This document shows, in pieces, positions 14,376-21,656 of a DNA stretch of 21,936 nucleotides; within the stretch, counting starts at the first letter, position 1, and each line of letters starts with the position of its first letter. Where the stretch lies: NCBI GenBank assembly GCA_964589725.1, contig CAZPUJ010000540.1, forward strand, positions 1 to 21,936, in the 5' to 3' direction. The translations under genes were made by a program, and so were the position numbers. The notes below the pieces were generated by a model. It saw only the letters and a list, made by a program, of their open reading frames with translations. It was not told where the DNA came from and did not search any database. This DNA comes from CAYSHJ01 sp964589725. Lineage in GTDB: Bacteria > Planctomycetota > Planctomycetia > Planctomycetales > Planctomycetaceae.

Positions 14376-15755
14376 TTAGATCAGTTCGGGAATCTCCGCT
14401 CCGAGAACGGCCGAATCCTGCACGAACAATTCCGTCCGATTCAGCCCCATCTTCTCCAAGACCGTGACAATGAGGTCCGAAGGATGCACCGGCCGCGACG
14501 CGGGATAACCACCGTCTGTCGTGCTGGCTCCGACAATGGTCCCGCCAGGAGTGCCGCCTCCCGCGACGACTAACGAATAGCCGTAGGGCCAATGCTCGCG
14601 TCCGCCGATGCTGCTGATCGCCGGGCTGCGTCCAAACTCGCCCATCGCGATCACCAGCGTCGACTTCAGCAAGCCGCGACTGTCAAGATCGTCGAGCAAC
14701 GCCGTGAAGCCGCGATCGAAGACCGGGCAATAGCGATCCTGCATCCGCTCGAACAAGCGGTAGTGCAAATCCCAGCCGCCGTCGCCACCTTGCTGTTCGT
14801 CTTCCGCGTCGCCGCTCCAGTTGATCTGCACGAACGGCACACCGGCTTCGATCAACCGCCGGCCCAGGATCAAGTCCTGTCCAAAAATCGTGCGGCCGTA
14901 ACGATCGCGAAGGTCATCCGCTTCCGCATCAATATCGAGTGCTCGTTTCGTCCCCGATGAGCTGAGCAGGCCAAACGCTTTGTGTTGCAGATCCGTGAAT
15001 CGTTCGGCATAGCCACCGGATTCGATGCGCCGTTGCCATTCGTCCAAGTTCGCGAGCAACTGCCGGCGATTGTCGAGCCGCCCGCCGCCAAGCTCACCCA
15101 GCGGCTGAATCGACGGCGGAGCTTGGAAGCCGTTGTCAAACGACCAACTCGCCAGACGAAAAGGATCATGCGCGGCACCGAGTGCGCCGGAGGTCTGACC
15201 TCGCAGGTCGGCACCGCTGACTTTGCAATTCGGTCCGATCACCGTGAAAGCGGGCCAGTCGGTCGCTCGCTGCCGACCGAGATACGACACCAACGAACCC
15301 ATGCTCGGACGGACGCGGCCCGGAAACGGCACCGCTCCCGATGCCTGCGAACCGTTCGTGCTGCCCGTCAGCGAAACCGTGCCACCTTGATTATGGTCCT
15401 TCATGTCGTGAGCCATGCTGCGGATGATGCAGAACTTGTGCATGACCCGCGCGGTCTGCGGCAGCAGTTCAGAGATGTGAGCTCCCGGCACGGACGTGGC
15501 GATCGGCGAATACGGTCCGCGAATCTTGGACGGAGCGTTCGGTTTCGGATCCCACGTTTCATGGTGACTGGGCCCGCCCCACAGCCAGAGCAGCATAACC
15601 GACTTGACGGTCGCCGGACTTCCCGCCGCCTGTGACCGCCCGGCAAGCCACTGCTCCAGACCTAGTCCGAGCGCCGAGCAGGCTCCGACTTGCAGCAGTT
15701 CGCGACGAGTGACCGCTTGACAGTTGCGAACTAACGTGCGTCCCAGATGCAACAT
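14376..15755 (-). CDS. DUF1501 family secreted protein
   Basis: 459 residues. A twin-arginine-like leader TRRELLQVGACSALGLGLEQWLAG lies near residues 16-40, so export by Tat or Sec is likely. The body is a classic DUF1501 (sulfatase/alkaline-phosphatase-like superfamily) chain: LLWLWGGPSHHETWDPKPNAP at about 55-75, RSMAHDMKDHNQG near 116-128, AGVPFVQINWSGD, WDLHYRLFERM, then STLVIAMGEFGRSP and GGREHWPYGYSLVVAGGG with the conserved Glu/Gly and His residues, and GASTTDGGYPASRPVHPSDLIVTVLEKMG at the C-terminus. These proteins are expanded in planctomycetes, usually paired with a large secreted DUF1549/DUF1553 cytochrome-like partner; that partner is absent here and the neighbour is a propeller/LamG protein. 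Biochemical activity is unknown. Confidence 0.92.
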   Translation of the reverse strand: MLHLGRTLVRNCQAVTRRELLQVGACSALGLGLEQWLAGRSQAAGSPATVKSVMLLWLWGGPSHHETWDPKPNAPSKIRGPYSPIATSVPGAHISELLPQTARVMHKFCIIRSMAHDMKDHNQGGTVSLTGSTNGSQASGAVPFPGRVRPSMGSLVSYLGRQRATDWPAFTVIGPNCKVSGADLRGQTSGALGAAHDPFRLASWSFDNGFQAPPSIQPLGELGGGRLDNRRQLLANLDEWQRRIESGGYAERFTDLQHKAFGLLSSSGTKRALDIDAEADDLRDRYGRTIFGQDLILGRRLIEAGVPFVQINWSGDAEDEQQGGDGGWDLHYRLFERMQDRYCPVFDRGFTALLDDLDSRGLLKSTLVIAMGEFGRSPAISSIGGREHWPYGYSLVVAGGGTPGGTIVGASTTDGGYPASRPVHPSDLIVTVLEKMGLNRTELFVQDSAVLGAEIPELI

Positions 15756-16021
15756 GAACTGGCCCTCTTCGTAGTCGGTAAAGCCGTGGCACGTTCGGAC
15801 GATGACCGGAGACGAGTGAAACGACGCATAGCATCATAACCTGTCTGTTGTTCGGTCAAATGGTAATTTGTCTTGTCCTGAAGACAAACTGATTAGCCAA
15901 GCCGAGAGCCTGCTCATGAAGCTCCGCCTCCCGATCTTTAATGCCGACGATCTGTTTCAGTGGCCGTGTGGGTAGAGTTCGACGTGTGACGTCCCCACCG
16001 CACCCGACTAAACTCCGTTGC
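15756..16021. promoter_or_regulatory. Divergent intergenic region with a small stem-loop
   Basis: 266 bases between the DUF1501 gene (minus) and the parvulin gene (plus). It holds a perfect 8-base stem, TTTGTCTT / AAGACAAA (15867-15874 and 15881-15888), with loop GTCCTG and further partial pairing outside. With no U-tract next to it, an operator or RNA structure is as likely as a terminator. Promoters for both genes are expected here but could not be pinpointed. Confidence 0.45.
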
Positions 16022-16969
16022 ATGAAACACATCGCCCGCACAATGTTCGCCCTCTGCCTCGCATTTGTAGCTGCGTCGATCTTAGCACAGGCTCCGCAGA
16101 AGAAATCATCGAGCGACGCGAAGTCCACGAAGTCGGCCAGGTCCGCCGAAAAAGACATCTCGCCAGTGCTGGTCCGAGTCAACGGGCACGCGATCACTGA
16201 GGCGGATTTGCAGTTCTTCGTGACAACTCGCAAGCTGACCGCCGAGGATGTGAGCGATCGCCACGACGTGCTCATCGAACGGCTCATCGAGCAGCAACTG
16301 CTGCGAGCGTTTTTGGCTCAAAAGAAAACCGCCGCCGATCCTAAGCTGGTCGACGAACACTTCACCCGGTTGAAGCTGTGGCTGAAAGAACGAAACGAAG
16401 ATCTTGACAAACTCCTAGTAAAAACCGGATTCACCGAAGAGACGTTGCGGCGCGAACTCAGCTTGCCGCTCGATTGGGAGACATACGCCCGGACGGTCAA
16501 CACGGACGCGAAGCTGCGCGACGTTTGGAAGCAGCGTCAGCACGAATTTGACGGTAGCGAAGTTCGAGCGGCTCACATCGTTTTGAAGAGCGACAACCCC
16601 GATGCGGATGAGAAGACGTTAAATGAAATCCGCAGCCAAATCGTCGCCAAGGAAATCTCGTTCGCGGACGCAGCCAAGAAGTACTCGCAATCTCCCAGCG
16701 CCGAGAAGGGCGGAGACCTTGGCCGCTTCGGGTTTCGTGGCAAATTGTCTGTTTACCCGCAGGTCGCGTTCGCTCTCAAGGTTGGTGAAGTCAGCGAACC
16801 GTTCCGCAGCCAGTACGGAGTTCACTTACTGACCGTCACCGAACGAATTGACGGACAACTCAGCCTCGAAGACGCTCGTCCGGAAATCCTGCAAGAACTC
16901 TCCATCGAGTTGCAGCGCGAGGTGCTGTCGCAAGAAAGAGCCAAGGCGAAGATTGAACGCGCGACGTGA
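16022..16969 (+). CDS. Parvulin-type peptidyl-prolyl cis-trans isomerase (SurA/PpiC-like)
   Basis: Extracytoplasmic foldase/chaperone. 315 residues. The preferred ATG at 16022 gives a signal peptide (MKHIARTMFALCLAFVAASILAQA, cleavage near residue 24); an upstream frame open from 15941 would mask it. A lysine/serine-rich linker (27-45) precedes a SurA-N-like helical domain starting VLVRVNGHAITEADL at 49-63. The rotamase domain spans about 181-275: VRAAHIVLKS, EISFADAAKKYSQSPSAEKGGDLGRF, and FRSQYGVHLLTVTER, with the typical first His (AAHI) and last His (GVHLL). The C-terminal helix ends in basic residues. It stands alone between divergent and convergent neighbours, and probably assists envelope protein folding. 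Confidence 0.92.
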   Translation: MKHIARTMFALCLAFVAASILAQAPQKKSSSDAKSTKSARSAEKDISPVLVRVNGHAITEADLQFFVTTRKLTAEDVSDRHDVLIERLIEQQLLRAFLAQKKTAADPKLVDEHFTRLKLWLKERNEDLDKLLVKTGFTEETLRRELSLPLDWETYARTVNTDAKLRDVWKQRQHEFDGSEVRAAHIVLKSDNPDADEKTLNEIRSQIVAKEISFADAAKKYSQSPSAEKGGDLGRFGFRGKLSVYPQVAFALKVGEVSEPFRSQYGVHLLTVTERIDGQLSLEDARPEILQELSIELQREVLSQERAKAKIERAT

Positions 16970-16987
16970 GCATTCAAATCTGGCCTC

Positions 16988-18901
16988 TCAGATTTCAAAT
17001 CGCCGCTCGGACATCGTCAACCAACCCTCTTCCGTCCAGCCGCGAGCGACATTGTAGGCGCGCACGAGGCTCTGCAATTCCTCGCGATTCAGTTTTGATC
17101 CGGTGCTGACTTCGCCGGCGTCGGCCAGCGGCTCATCGAAGAAACGGTCAGGTAGCGTGTCTTCGGCGGGCGTCCAGCCAGCTCCGATGTTGAACAGTTT
17201 CTTCGCGGTGACGATTCGTTCGGCGGTCGCTCGCAGTTCGGCGGCCGTCACGTCCCAACCGGTGACGAGGTGCAGCATCTCGGCCATCGCGGACAGCTTG
17301 TCGTCGAACACGCCGCGCAGGAACTTGCACAGGATCAGCGAGTCCATGATCGCCGCTTCGTTTTCCGTCTCGATGGCCAGCGGCACGGCGGACTCGTCGA
17401 CGGCCAGTCGATCGACCTGCGTGGAGAAGTCGACTTGATAGGCTCCGGACCGATTGTGGTCCGCTCCGCGGGTGCCGACGGCGAAGCCGAGTGCCATCGT
17501 TTGCAAGGCTCGCGGTTCGTAACCGGGAAGCTCCAAACCCTTGACGTGCGGCGCGAACGACTCTGCGCCGCCGCCGATCTGTCGAGCCGCCGCTCGCGAA
17601 CCGAGCGACAACAGCTCGCCGATCCCCTCGCGCCGACCGATGAGTCGGATTGTTTCGAGAAGCGCATCTCCGTCGCCGAACCGCAGATTCGGCTCGTCGA
17701 GCAAGCCACGTTCGGAGCACTCCATCGCGAACGCGATCGTGCCGCCGGTGCTGATCGTGTCGAGGCCCAACTCATCGCACAATGCGGAAGCTCGCAGCAC
17801 CGTTTGCGGATCGGAAACTCCGCAGAGTGGACCAAGCGCGAACAAATTCTCGTATTCCATCCGCACTCCGCTTTGCGTGGCGTCGGCGAGCGGGGGCCGT
17901 GAGGCCCCTGATGCGTCAGAAGGAAATGACGTCGTGCTGAAATCGGACGCATCAGGGGGCTGACGCCCCCCGCTCGCCAGTGTGAGCGACGTGAACGGGA
18001 AAATGTGTTCACAACCAATGGTACAGGCGGCGCACGACGCGCGCGTTCGCTCGTCGACGCGCGAGAGCATGTCGGGCGACAACGCTTCAGCCGCCGCAAA
18101 TGTGCCGGCTTGAAAGTTGCGAGTCGGCAGCGTGCCGAGTCGATTGAACGTCAGCAAATTGCTGACCGTGCCCAGCACGCGGTACTTCTCGGTCGCCGGG
18201 CCGAACGAGCGTTTCGAGAGGTCTTTGCTAAACGCGAACAGTTCTTCCGGATGTGCGAACTCGACTCGCCGATCGCCGCTGACCGCGATCGCCTTCAATT
18301 GTTTCGCACCCATGACTGTTCCCAGTCCGCCGCGTCCGGCATGGCGTCCGTCGTGCGAGACCGTCGCGAACCGAACCAGCTTCTCACCCGCTGAACCAAT
18401 CGCCGCGATGCGATATTTCGAGCCCAGCCGTTCGCGCAAGCGAGTCGTCGCCTCGCGACTCGATTGCCCCCAAACATCGTTGGCCAGTTCGAAGCGGACG
18501 CCGTCGTTGTCTACGACCACGCATGTCGGCTGTTTCGCCGCCCCGACGATCACGATCGCATCGTGCCCTGTCCTCTTTCCCGCGATGGCGAAGTGCGATG
18601 AGGACAGCGAATCATTAATCCGCTCTGTCAGCGGCGATCGAGCCATCACGGCGAACTTGGCCGACGTCGTCAACGGACTGCCGACTAGCGGACTGAACAC
18701 GAAGGCCAGCGGTGCATCGGGAGAAAGCGGGTCGAATTGATCAGCCATTTCGGTCAGCAACAGCCACGTCCCCAGTCCGCCTCCACCGATGAAGCGTCGC
18801 AGAACGTCTTCGGACAACGGGCGCGTTGCGACTTGTCGGGTCGACAAGTCGATTCGCAGATACTGGCTGTGATAGCCGGGAGAAGCCACGAAAAGGTTCA
18901 T
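16988..18901 (-). CDS. aor: Aldehyde:ferredoxin oxidoreductase
   Basis: Tungsten- or molybdenum-bispterin enzyme that oxidises aldehydes to acids (or the reverse) with ferredoxin. 637 residues. The N-domain starts LRIDLSTRQVATRPL and has FIGGGGLGTWLL at 38-48. The [4Fe-4S] ligands are CAACTIGC (Cys290, 293, 297) and Cys525 in LILCKFLRG, all present. Pterin-domain landmarks include GRHAGRGGLGTVMGAK at 185-200, MEYENLFALGPLCG at 348-361 and FAVGTRGADHNRSG at 473-486. Between the cysteine cluster and MEYENL lies an extra segment of about 40 residues (roughly 305-345), encoded by the inverted REP-like pair at 17885-17978 and read in frame. Related enzymes go almost directly from the cysteine motif to this sequence, so the loop is probably a tolerated insertion. 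Upstream is a MoaD-like gene, 34 bases away. Confidence 0.93.
   Translation of the reverse strand: MNLFVASPGYHSQYLRIDLSTRQVATRPLSEDVLRRFIGGGGLGTWLLLTEMADQFDPLSPDAPLAFVFSPLVGSPLTTSAKFAVMARSPLTERINDSLSSSHFAIAGKRTGHDAIVIVGAAKQPTCVVVDNDGVRFELANDVWGQSSREATTRLRERLGSKYRIAAIGSAGEKLVRFATVSHDGRHAGRGGLGTVMGAKQLKAIAVSGDRRVEFAHPEELFAFSKDLSKRSFGPATEKYRVLGTVSNLLTFNRLGTLPTRNFQAGTFAAAEALSPDMLSRVDERTRASCAACTIGCEHIFPFTSLTLASGGRQPPDASDFSTTSFPSDASGASRPPLADATQSGVRMEYENLFALGPLCGVSDPQTVLRASALCDELGLDTISTGGTIAFAMECSERGLLDEPNLRFGDGDALLETIRLIGRREGIGELLSLGSRAAARQIGGGAESFAPHVKGLELPGYEPRALQTMALGFAVGTRGADHNRSGAYQVDFSTQVDRLAVDESAVPLAIETENEAAIMDSLILCKFLRGVFDDKLSAMAEMLHLVTGWDVTAAELRATAERIVTAKKLFNIGAGWTPAEDTLPDRFFDEPLADAGEVSTGSKLNREELQSLVRAYNVARGWTEEGWLTMSERRFEI
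17885..17978. repeat. Inverted pair of REP-like hairpins inside the aor gene
   Basis: Two 33-base arms (17885-17917 and 17946-17978) are reverse complements at 30 of 33 positions, around a 28-base centre. Each arm itself contains a hairpin: GGGGCC-GTGA-GGCCCC in the left arm and GGGGGC-TGAC-GCCCCC in the right arm. Two of the three differences are a paired swap that preserves the local stem; the third is in the loop. The element encodes about residues 308-339 of aor without a stop. Confidence 0.9.
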
Positions 18902-18935
18902 TTCCGAGTTGAGATCTGGAATCTGGAATCAATCA

Positions 18936-19208
18936 TTAGCCGCCAACGTCTGCCGAAAGAATTAGGACGCTGTCCCCGTCGGTCAATGGTGTCTTGGGTT
19001 CGCTCGTAAACGTGCGGCCATTGATGTTGGCGATCAGACCACGTTGCAATCTGTCGCCGTCGAGGCAATGGCAACCGAATTCCGGCAGTTGCTTTGCGGC
19101 GGCGAGCAGCACTTCACTGAGCGTCGGTATCGCGACATCGACATCGACAGCCGCAATGCCGGATCGTTGGCGAGGAACTCCGAAAAATTCGAGACGCACA
19201 CGCGGCAT
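18936..19208 (-). CDS. MoaD/ThiS-like sulfur-carrier protein
   Basis: 90 residues from the ATG at 19208. Ubiquitin-fold small protein: strand start RVRLEFFGVPRQRSG, helix LSEVLLAAAKQLPEFG, then LIANINGRTFTSEPKTPLTDGDSVLILSADVGG. The chain ends exactly with the diglycine that is adenylated and thiocarboxylated in MoaD and ThiS. It lies 19 bases downstream of the BshB1-like gene and 34 bases upstream of aor. Small MoaD-like proteins commonly accompany aldehyde:ferredoxin oxidoreductases, so a role in making or sulfurating the pterin cofactor of the neighbouring enzyme is a reasonable inference. ThiS or another sulfur-carrier role cannot be excluded. The frame is open much further upstream, but that part is a shadow of the deacetylase gene. 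Confidence 0.85.
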   Translation of the reverse strand: MPRVRLEFFGVPRQRSGIAAVDVDVAIPTLSEVLLAAAKQLPEFGCHCLDGDRLQRGLIANINGRTFTSEPKTPLTDGDSVLILSADVGG

Positions 19209-19227
19209 GAGGATAGGTTCTCTTTGG

Positions 19228-19935
19228 TCACACGATCGCTCGCAGGTCACGCAAGCCGATTTCTTCGCGACTGGCCAACGGTTCGCCAAAAGGCACGCCG
19301 ATGGTCCAGCCCCAATAACGAGCGCGGTCTTTGATGTCGTCGAGCACTGTCGGCGGTGTTTGCGGGCGTCCGGTGATGAATTGGCTTTGGTAACAACTGA
19401 TCGCCTGCATCTTGCGGTCGATGTGCATTGAGATATCGAGCACGACCGCCGGCTTGGGGTGAATGCGGAGGTGGAGGCTGAAGAAGTACAGCATTCGCGG
19501 CGGCCAATACGGCTTGCCGGGGATGTCGGACTTCGTGAGCTTTGACCAGAACCTCGCGTCATCCGCCAGTCGACTGGCGACAACGTGATCAGGATGCGCG
19601 TCGTCCCAATACGGTGCTAGAATGATCTTCGGTTGAGTCAATCGGAAGACCGTCGCCAGCGTGCGGCGCGAATCGAGATCGCTCTGCAAGCTGCGATTTG
19701 GCAGACCGAGGTTCGCTCGCCAATCGAGTTCCAGAATCTTCGTGGCTGCGTCGGTCTCGGCGGCTCGGCGTTCGGGCGAACCGTGCGGAGTCGGTTCGCC
19801 GTTCGTGAGGTCGATCACCCCGACTCGCAGACCTTGCTGGCGGCAAACGAGAATCGTGCCGCCGACGCCGATCTCCGCATCATCGGGATGCGGGGCGACG
19901 ACCAGCACGTCGAGCGGTTGTGACGGAGATTGCAT
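19228..19935 (-). CDS. bshB1: PIG-L family deacetylase, BshB1-like
   Basis: Zinc-dependent N-acetylglucosaminyl deacetylase of the LmbE/PIG-L family. 235 residues from the ATG at 19935. The metal site is visible: APHPDDAEIGVGG near residues 14-26 (His/Asp/Asp ligands) and DDAHPDHVVASR with the third His. The segments IDLTNGEPTPHGSPERRAAE and RANLGLPNRSL match the BshB1 subgroup, which removes acetate from GlcNAc-malate in bacillithiol synthesis. Other bacillithiol genes (bshA, bshC) are not in the window, so the specific substrate is inferred from subgroup resemblance. The stop of the upstream gene and this start share one base (TGATG), which indicates translational coupling. Confidence 0.87.
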   Translation of the reverse strand: MQSPSQPLDVLVVAPHPDDAEIGVGGTILVCRQQGLRVGVIDLTNGEPTPHGSPERRAAETDAATKILELDWRANLGLPNRSLQSDLDSRRTLATVFRLTQPKIILAPYWDDAHPDHVVASRLADDARFWSKLTKSDIPGKPYWPPRMLYFFSLHLRIHPKPAVVLDISMHIDRKMQAISCYQSQFITGRPQTPPTVLDDIKDRARYWGWTIGVPFGEPLASREEIGLRDLRAIV

Positions 19936-20378
19936 CACGATGAACCCGACGCAGAAGCCTCGGTCGCGGACGGCGGGTTCGCCGGGCCGTCATGGAATTC
20001 CGACCAGCGGCTCCAGGCGTATTGCCATTCCATCCACATCCGTAAGAACGACCACAGCAGCCGCATCTTCGAGAGGTGTTCGGAAGACATCTTGGATTGC
20101 GACCGATGCGACGCCACCGCCGCGGTTGACAAGTCCCAACGCTCGGCCAGTGTTCGACTGAGTCCTTCAGCAGAGAGGTCGGGCCGCGACTCGTCTTTCA
20201 TCAGCCCACTCGCGTCGGCAATAACGAACAGTTCGAAGAGTTGTCCCCGATACGGCTGAACCTCCAGTGGCTGGGTTTGGCGTTCCGCCTCCTGAATCAA
20301 CAGGTCGATCCGATCGAGCACATCGTTGGCAAGAATTTGCGCCGGAGTCAAAGCGGCGGTGGGCGAAGCGGGCGACAT
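19935..20378 (-). CDS. Hypothetical protein, first gene of the bshB1-moaD-aor cluster
   Basis: 147 residues from the ATG at 20378, preceded by AAAGGA at short spacing; a TTG five codons upstream is the alternative. No known family was recognised. The chain is soluble and mostly helical: LTPAQILANDVLDRIDLLIQEAERQ, then YRGQLFELFVIADASGLMKDE, a charged middle, and a tryptophan-rich helix MRLLWSFLRMWMEWQYAWSRWSEFH, ending in a flexible Ala/Ser tail. No signal peptide is seen. The TGATG junction with the deacetylase gene and the same strand as moaD-like and aor make it the likely first gene of a four-gene operon. Confidence 0.7.
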   Translation of the reverse strand: MSPASPTAALTPAQILANDVLDRIDLLIQEAERQTQPLEVQPYRGQLFELFVIADASGLMKDESRPDLSAEGLSRTLAERWDLSTAAVASHRSQSKMSSEHLSKMRLLWSFLRMWMEWQYAWSRWSEFHDGPANPPSATEASASGSS

Positions 20379-20642
20379 GATGTCCTTTGTCAATATTCGG
20401 AAGCGCGGGGCTGCTCTCCGGCCGGTCCTACGAACCTCTCACAGACAGATAACAGAACACACCCTCGCCGGCTCGGCAAGGGTGCATTGATATCGCTCGT
20501 TCACAGTCAACGGAAACAGACCGAGGTTAACGATTCCGTTGTCGAGTTTGGCAATACGGCGACAAAAAAGTCCGGCGTCTTCAAGACGCCGGACTTGAGA
20601 GTGAATGCGAATCGCCAATCTCGTTAAAAACTTGCTCGGAGT
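20379..20642. other. Intergenic region with terminator and likely promoter
   Basis: 264 bases between the secreted-protein stop and the hypothetical-protein start, both minus strand. The right part is the intrinsic terminator (20562-20596). The left part presumably carries the promoter of the downstream four-gene cluster. A weak imperfect hairpin (20461-20483) is also present. Confidence 0.5.
20562..20596 (-). terminator. Rho-independent terminator of the secreted-protein gene
   Basis: A perfect 13-base stem, AAGTCCGGCGTCT (20568-20580) with AGACGCCGGACTT (20584-20596), and a three-base loop. Read on the minus strand, it is followed at once by a run of six T (20569-20564). It lies about 47 bases after the stop codon of the 20643-21656 gene and would separate it from the bshB1-aor cluster. 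Confidence 0.92.
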
Positions 20643-21656
20643 TTACGGGAAAATGTAGATCAGACCTGTCAAGACACCGGCTTCGGCGACGGCGGCGTGC
20701 AAGTTCCACGGGATGCGATAGTACTTCTTGGGAGCACATTCGCCCGGACGATAATAGCCCAGCGCGTACATCCGTTTACAGACCGGATCGATTGTCATCT
20801 GGTATGGCAGGCCAACCAACTGCAGCCCGGCACGACCGACGGATACGAACGGTTGAATCAGTTCGCAATGCGTGTGGCCGTAACGCTCGAACGCCGGGTC
20901 TTCGAAGTACAGCGGATTGTGGTACAGGTCGGACGCCTGCCACGAGTAAACGCAGTCGCCCAGCACGCGTGGCAAATACGGCTCCTCACCGAATCGGAAT
21001 TCGCTGGGGCACTCCGGCACCAGGCCGTTGTCATCGGGCTTGCACGGCATACCATCCGGACGAGGGCACAAGTCCCAACAGACCTCGCCCTTAAACGAAG
21101 TTTCCGGCTGATAGTCGAAATATGGCTGAATGGCCGAAATGCGTTTCAGTTGCGACGGATTGGTCACAGGCTCAGGCAGCGCAAGATCCCCCTTCGGGTC
21201 TTGGAGCGCCGCGATGCGTTCTTCTTGCGGCATGAGGTGTCCCGGTTCCGGGCGGACGCCGGACGCATCGACGTCCACCGGTGCTTCGGACGTCGGGGTC
21301 GACTCTCGGCCTGGCGCGAACGTGTTCGCTTCCTGCTCTTCGAGGGCGTTGTGGAAGCGCTGTTCGGCATTACGTTGGCGAAGCCGTTCGAGCGGCTCGT
21401 CGGCTTGAGCGATCAGGGGCAAGGTGGAGCGACGCGTGGAGCTGTTCACTCTCGCGAGTCGAGCCACTCGCTGGCTGGCCGCGGCGGACGGCTTCTTGGA
21501 CACGCTCAACTTGGAGATCAATTCGCCAGCGTCCGCGTCAGCGAATGTCACTCCATTGACAAGGATCGCGATGCTTAGAAGCGGGCTGAGGCTACAGATT
21601 GTCCGGAGCGTGCTCCGCGGTGTAGTTCGGGGATTCTTGAGTGATCGCGATGTCAT
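20643..21656 (-). CDS. Secreted protein of unknown function, planctomycete type
   Basis: 337 residues. The basic N-terminus (MTSRSLKNPRTTPRSTLR) and hydrophobic core LSPLLSIAILVNGVTFADADA form a signal peptide ending near residue 43. Residues about 44-165 are charged, low in order and proline/glutamate-rich. The C-terminal 170 residues look folded and conserved: PYFDYQPE, a cysteine-rich stretch (CWDLCPRPDGMPCKPDDNGLVPEC), CVYSWQASDLYHNPLYFEDPAFERYGHTH, GRAGLQLVGLPYQMTIDP and LGYYRPGECAPKKYYRIPWN. I recall this HNPLYFED-ERYGHTH pattern from unnamed planctomycete proteins; no activity is known. The start overlaps the guaB 3' end by 65 bases, and no better start is seen downstream. An intrinsic terminator follows. 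Confidence 0.82.
   Translation of the reverse strand: MTSRSLKNPRTTPRSTLRTICSLSPLLSIAILVNGVTFADADAGELISKLSVSKKPSAAASQRVARLARVNSSTRRSTLPLIAQADEPLERLRQRNAEQRFHNALEEQEANTFAPGRESTPTSEAPVDVDASGVRPEPGHLMPQEERIAALQDPKGDLALPEPVTNPSQLKRISAIQPYFDYQPETSFKGEVCWDLCPRPDGMPCKPDDNGLVPECPSEFRFGEEPYLPRVLGDCVYSWQASDLYHNPLYFEDPAFERYGHTHCELIQPFVSVGRAGLQLVGLPYQMTIDPVCKRMYALGYYRPGECAPKKYYRIPWNLHAAVAEAGVLTGLIYIFP

Noticed and set aside
15867..15888. 8-base stem-loop in the DUF1501/parvulin divergent region as a terminator
   Set aside because: There is no adjacent U-tract and it lies between divergent promoters, so it is noted only as a structure in that region.
20388..20393. TTGACA on the minus strand, resembling a -35 box
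   Set aside because: It lies only about 10 bases before the chosen start and next to the Shine-Dalgarno, so it cannot act as the -35 of that gene.
20461..20483. Imperfect hairpin ACCCTCGCC ... GGCAAGGGT
   Set aside because: It has an internal C-A mismatch and lacks a U-tract on either strand; not called as a terminator.
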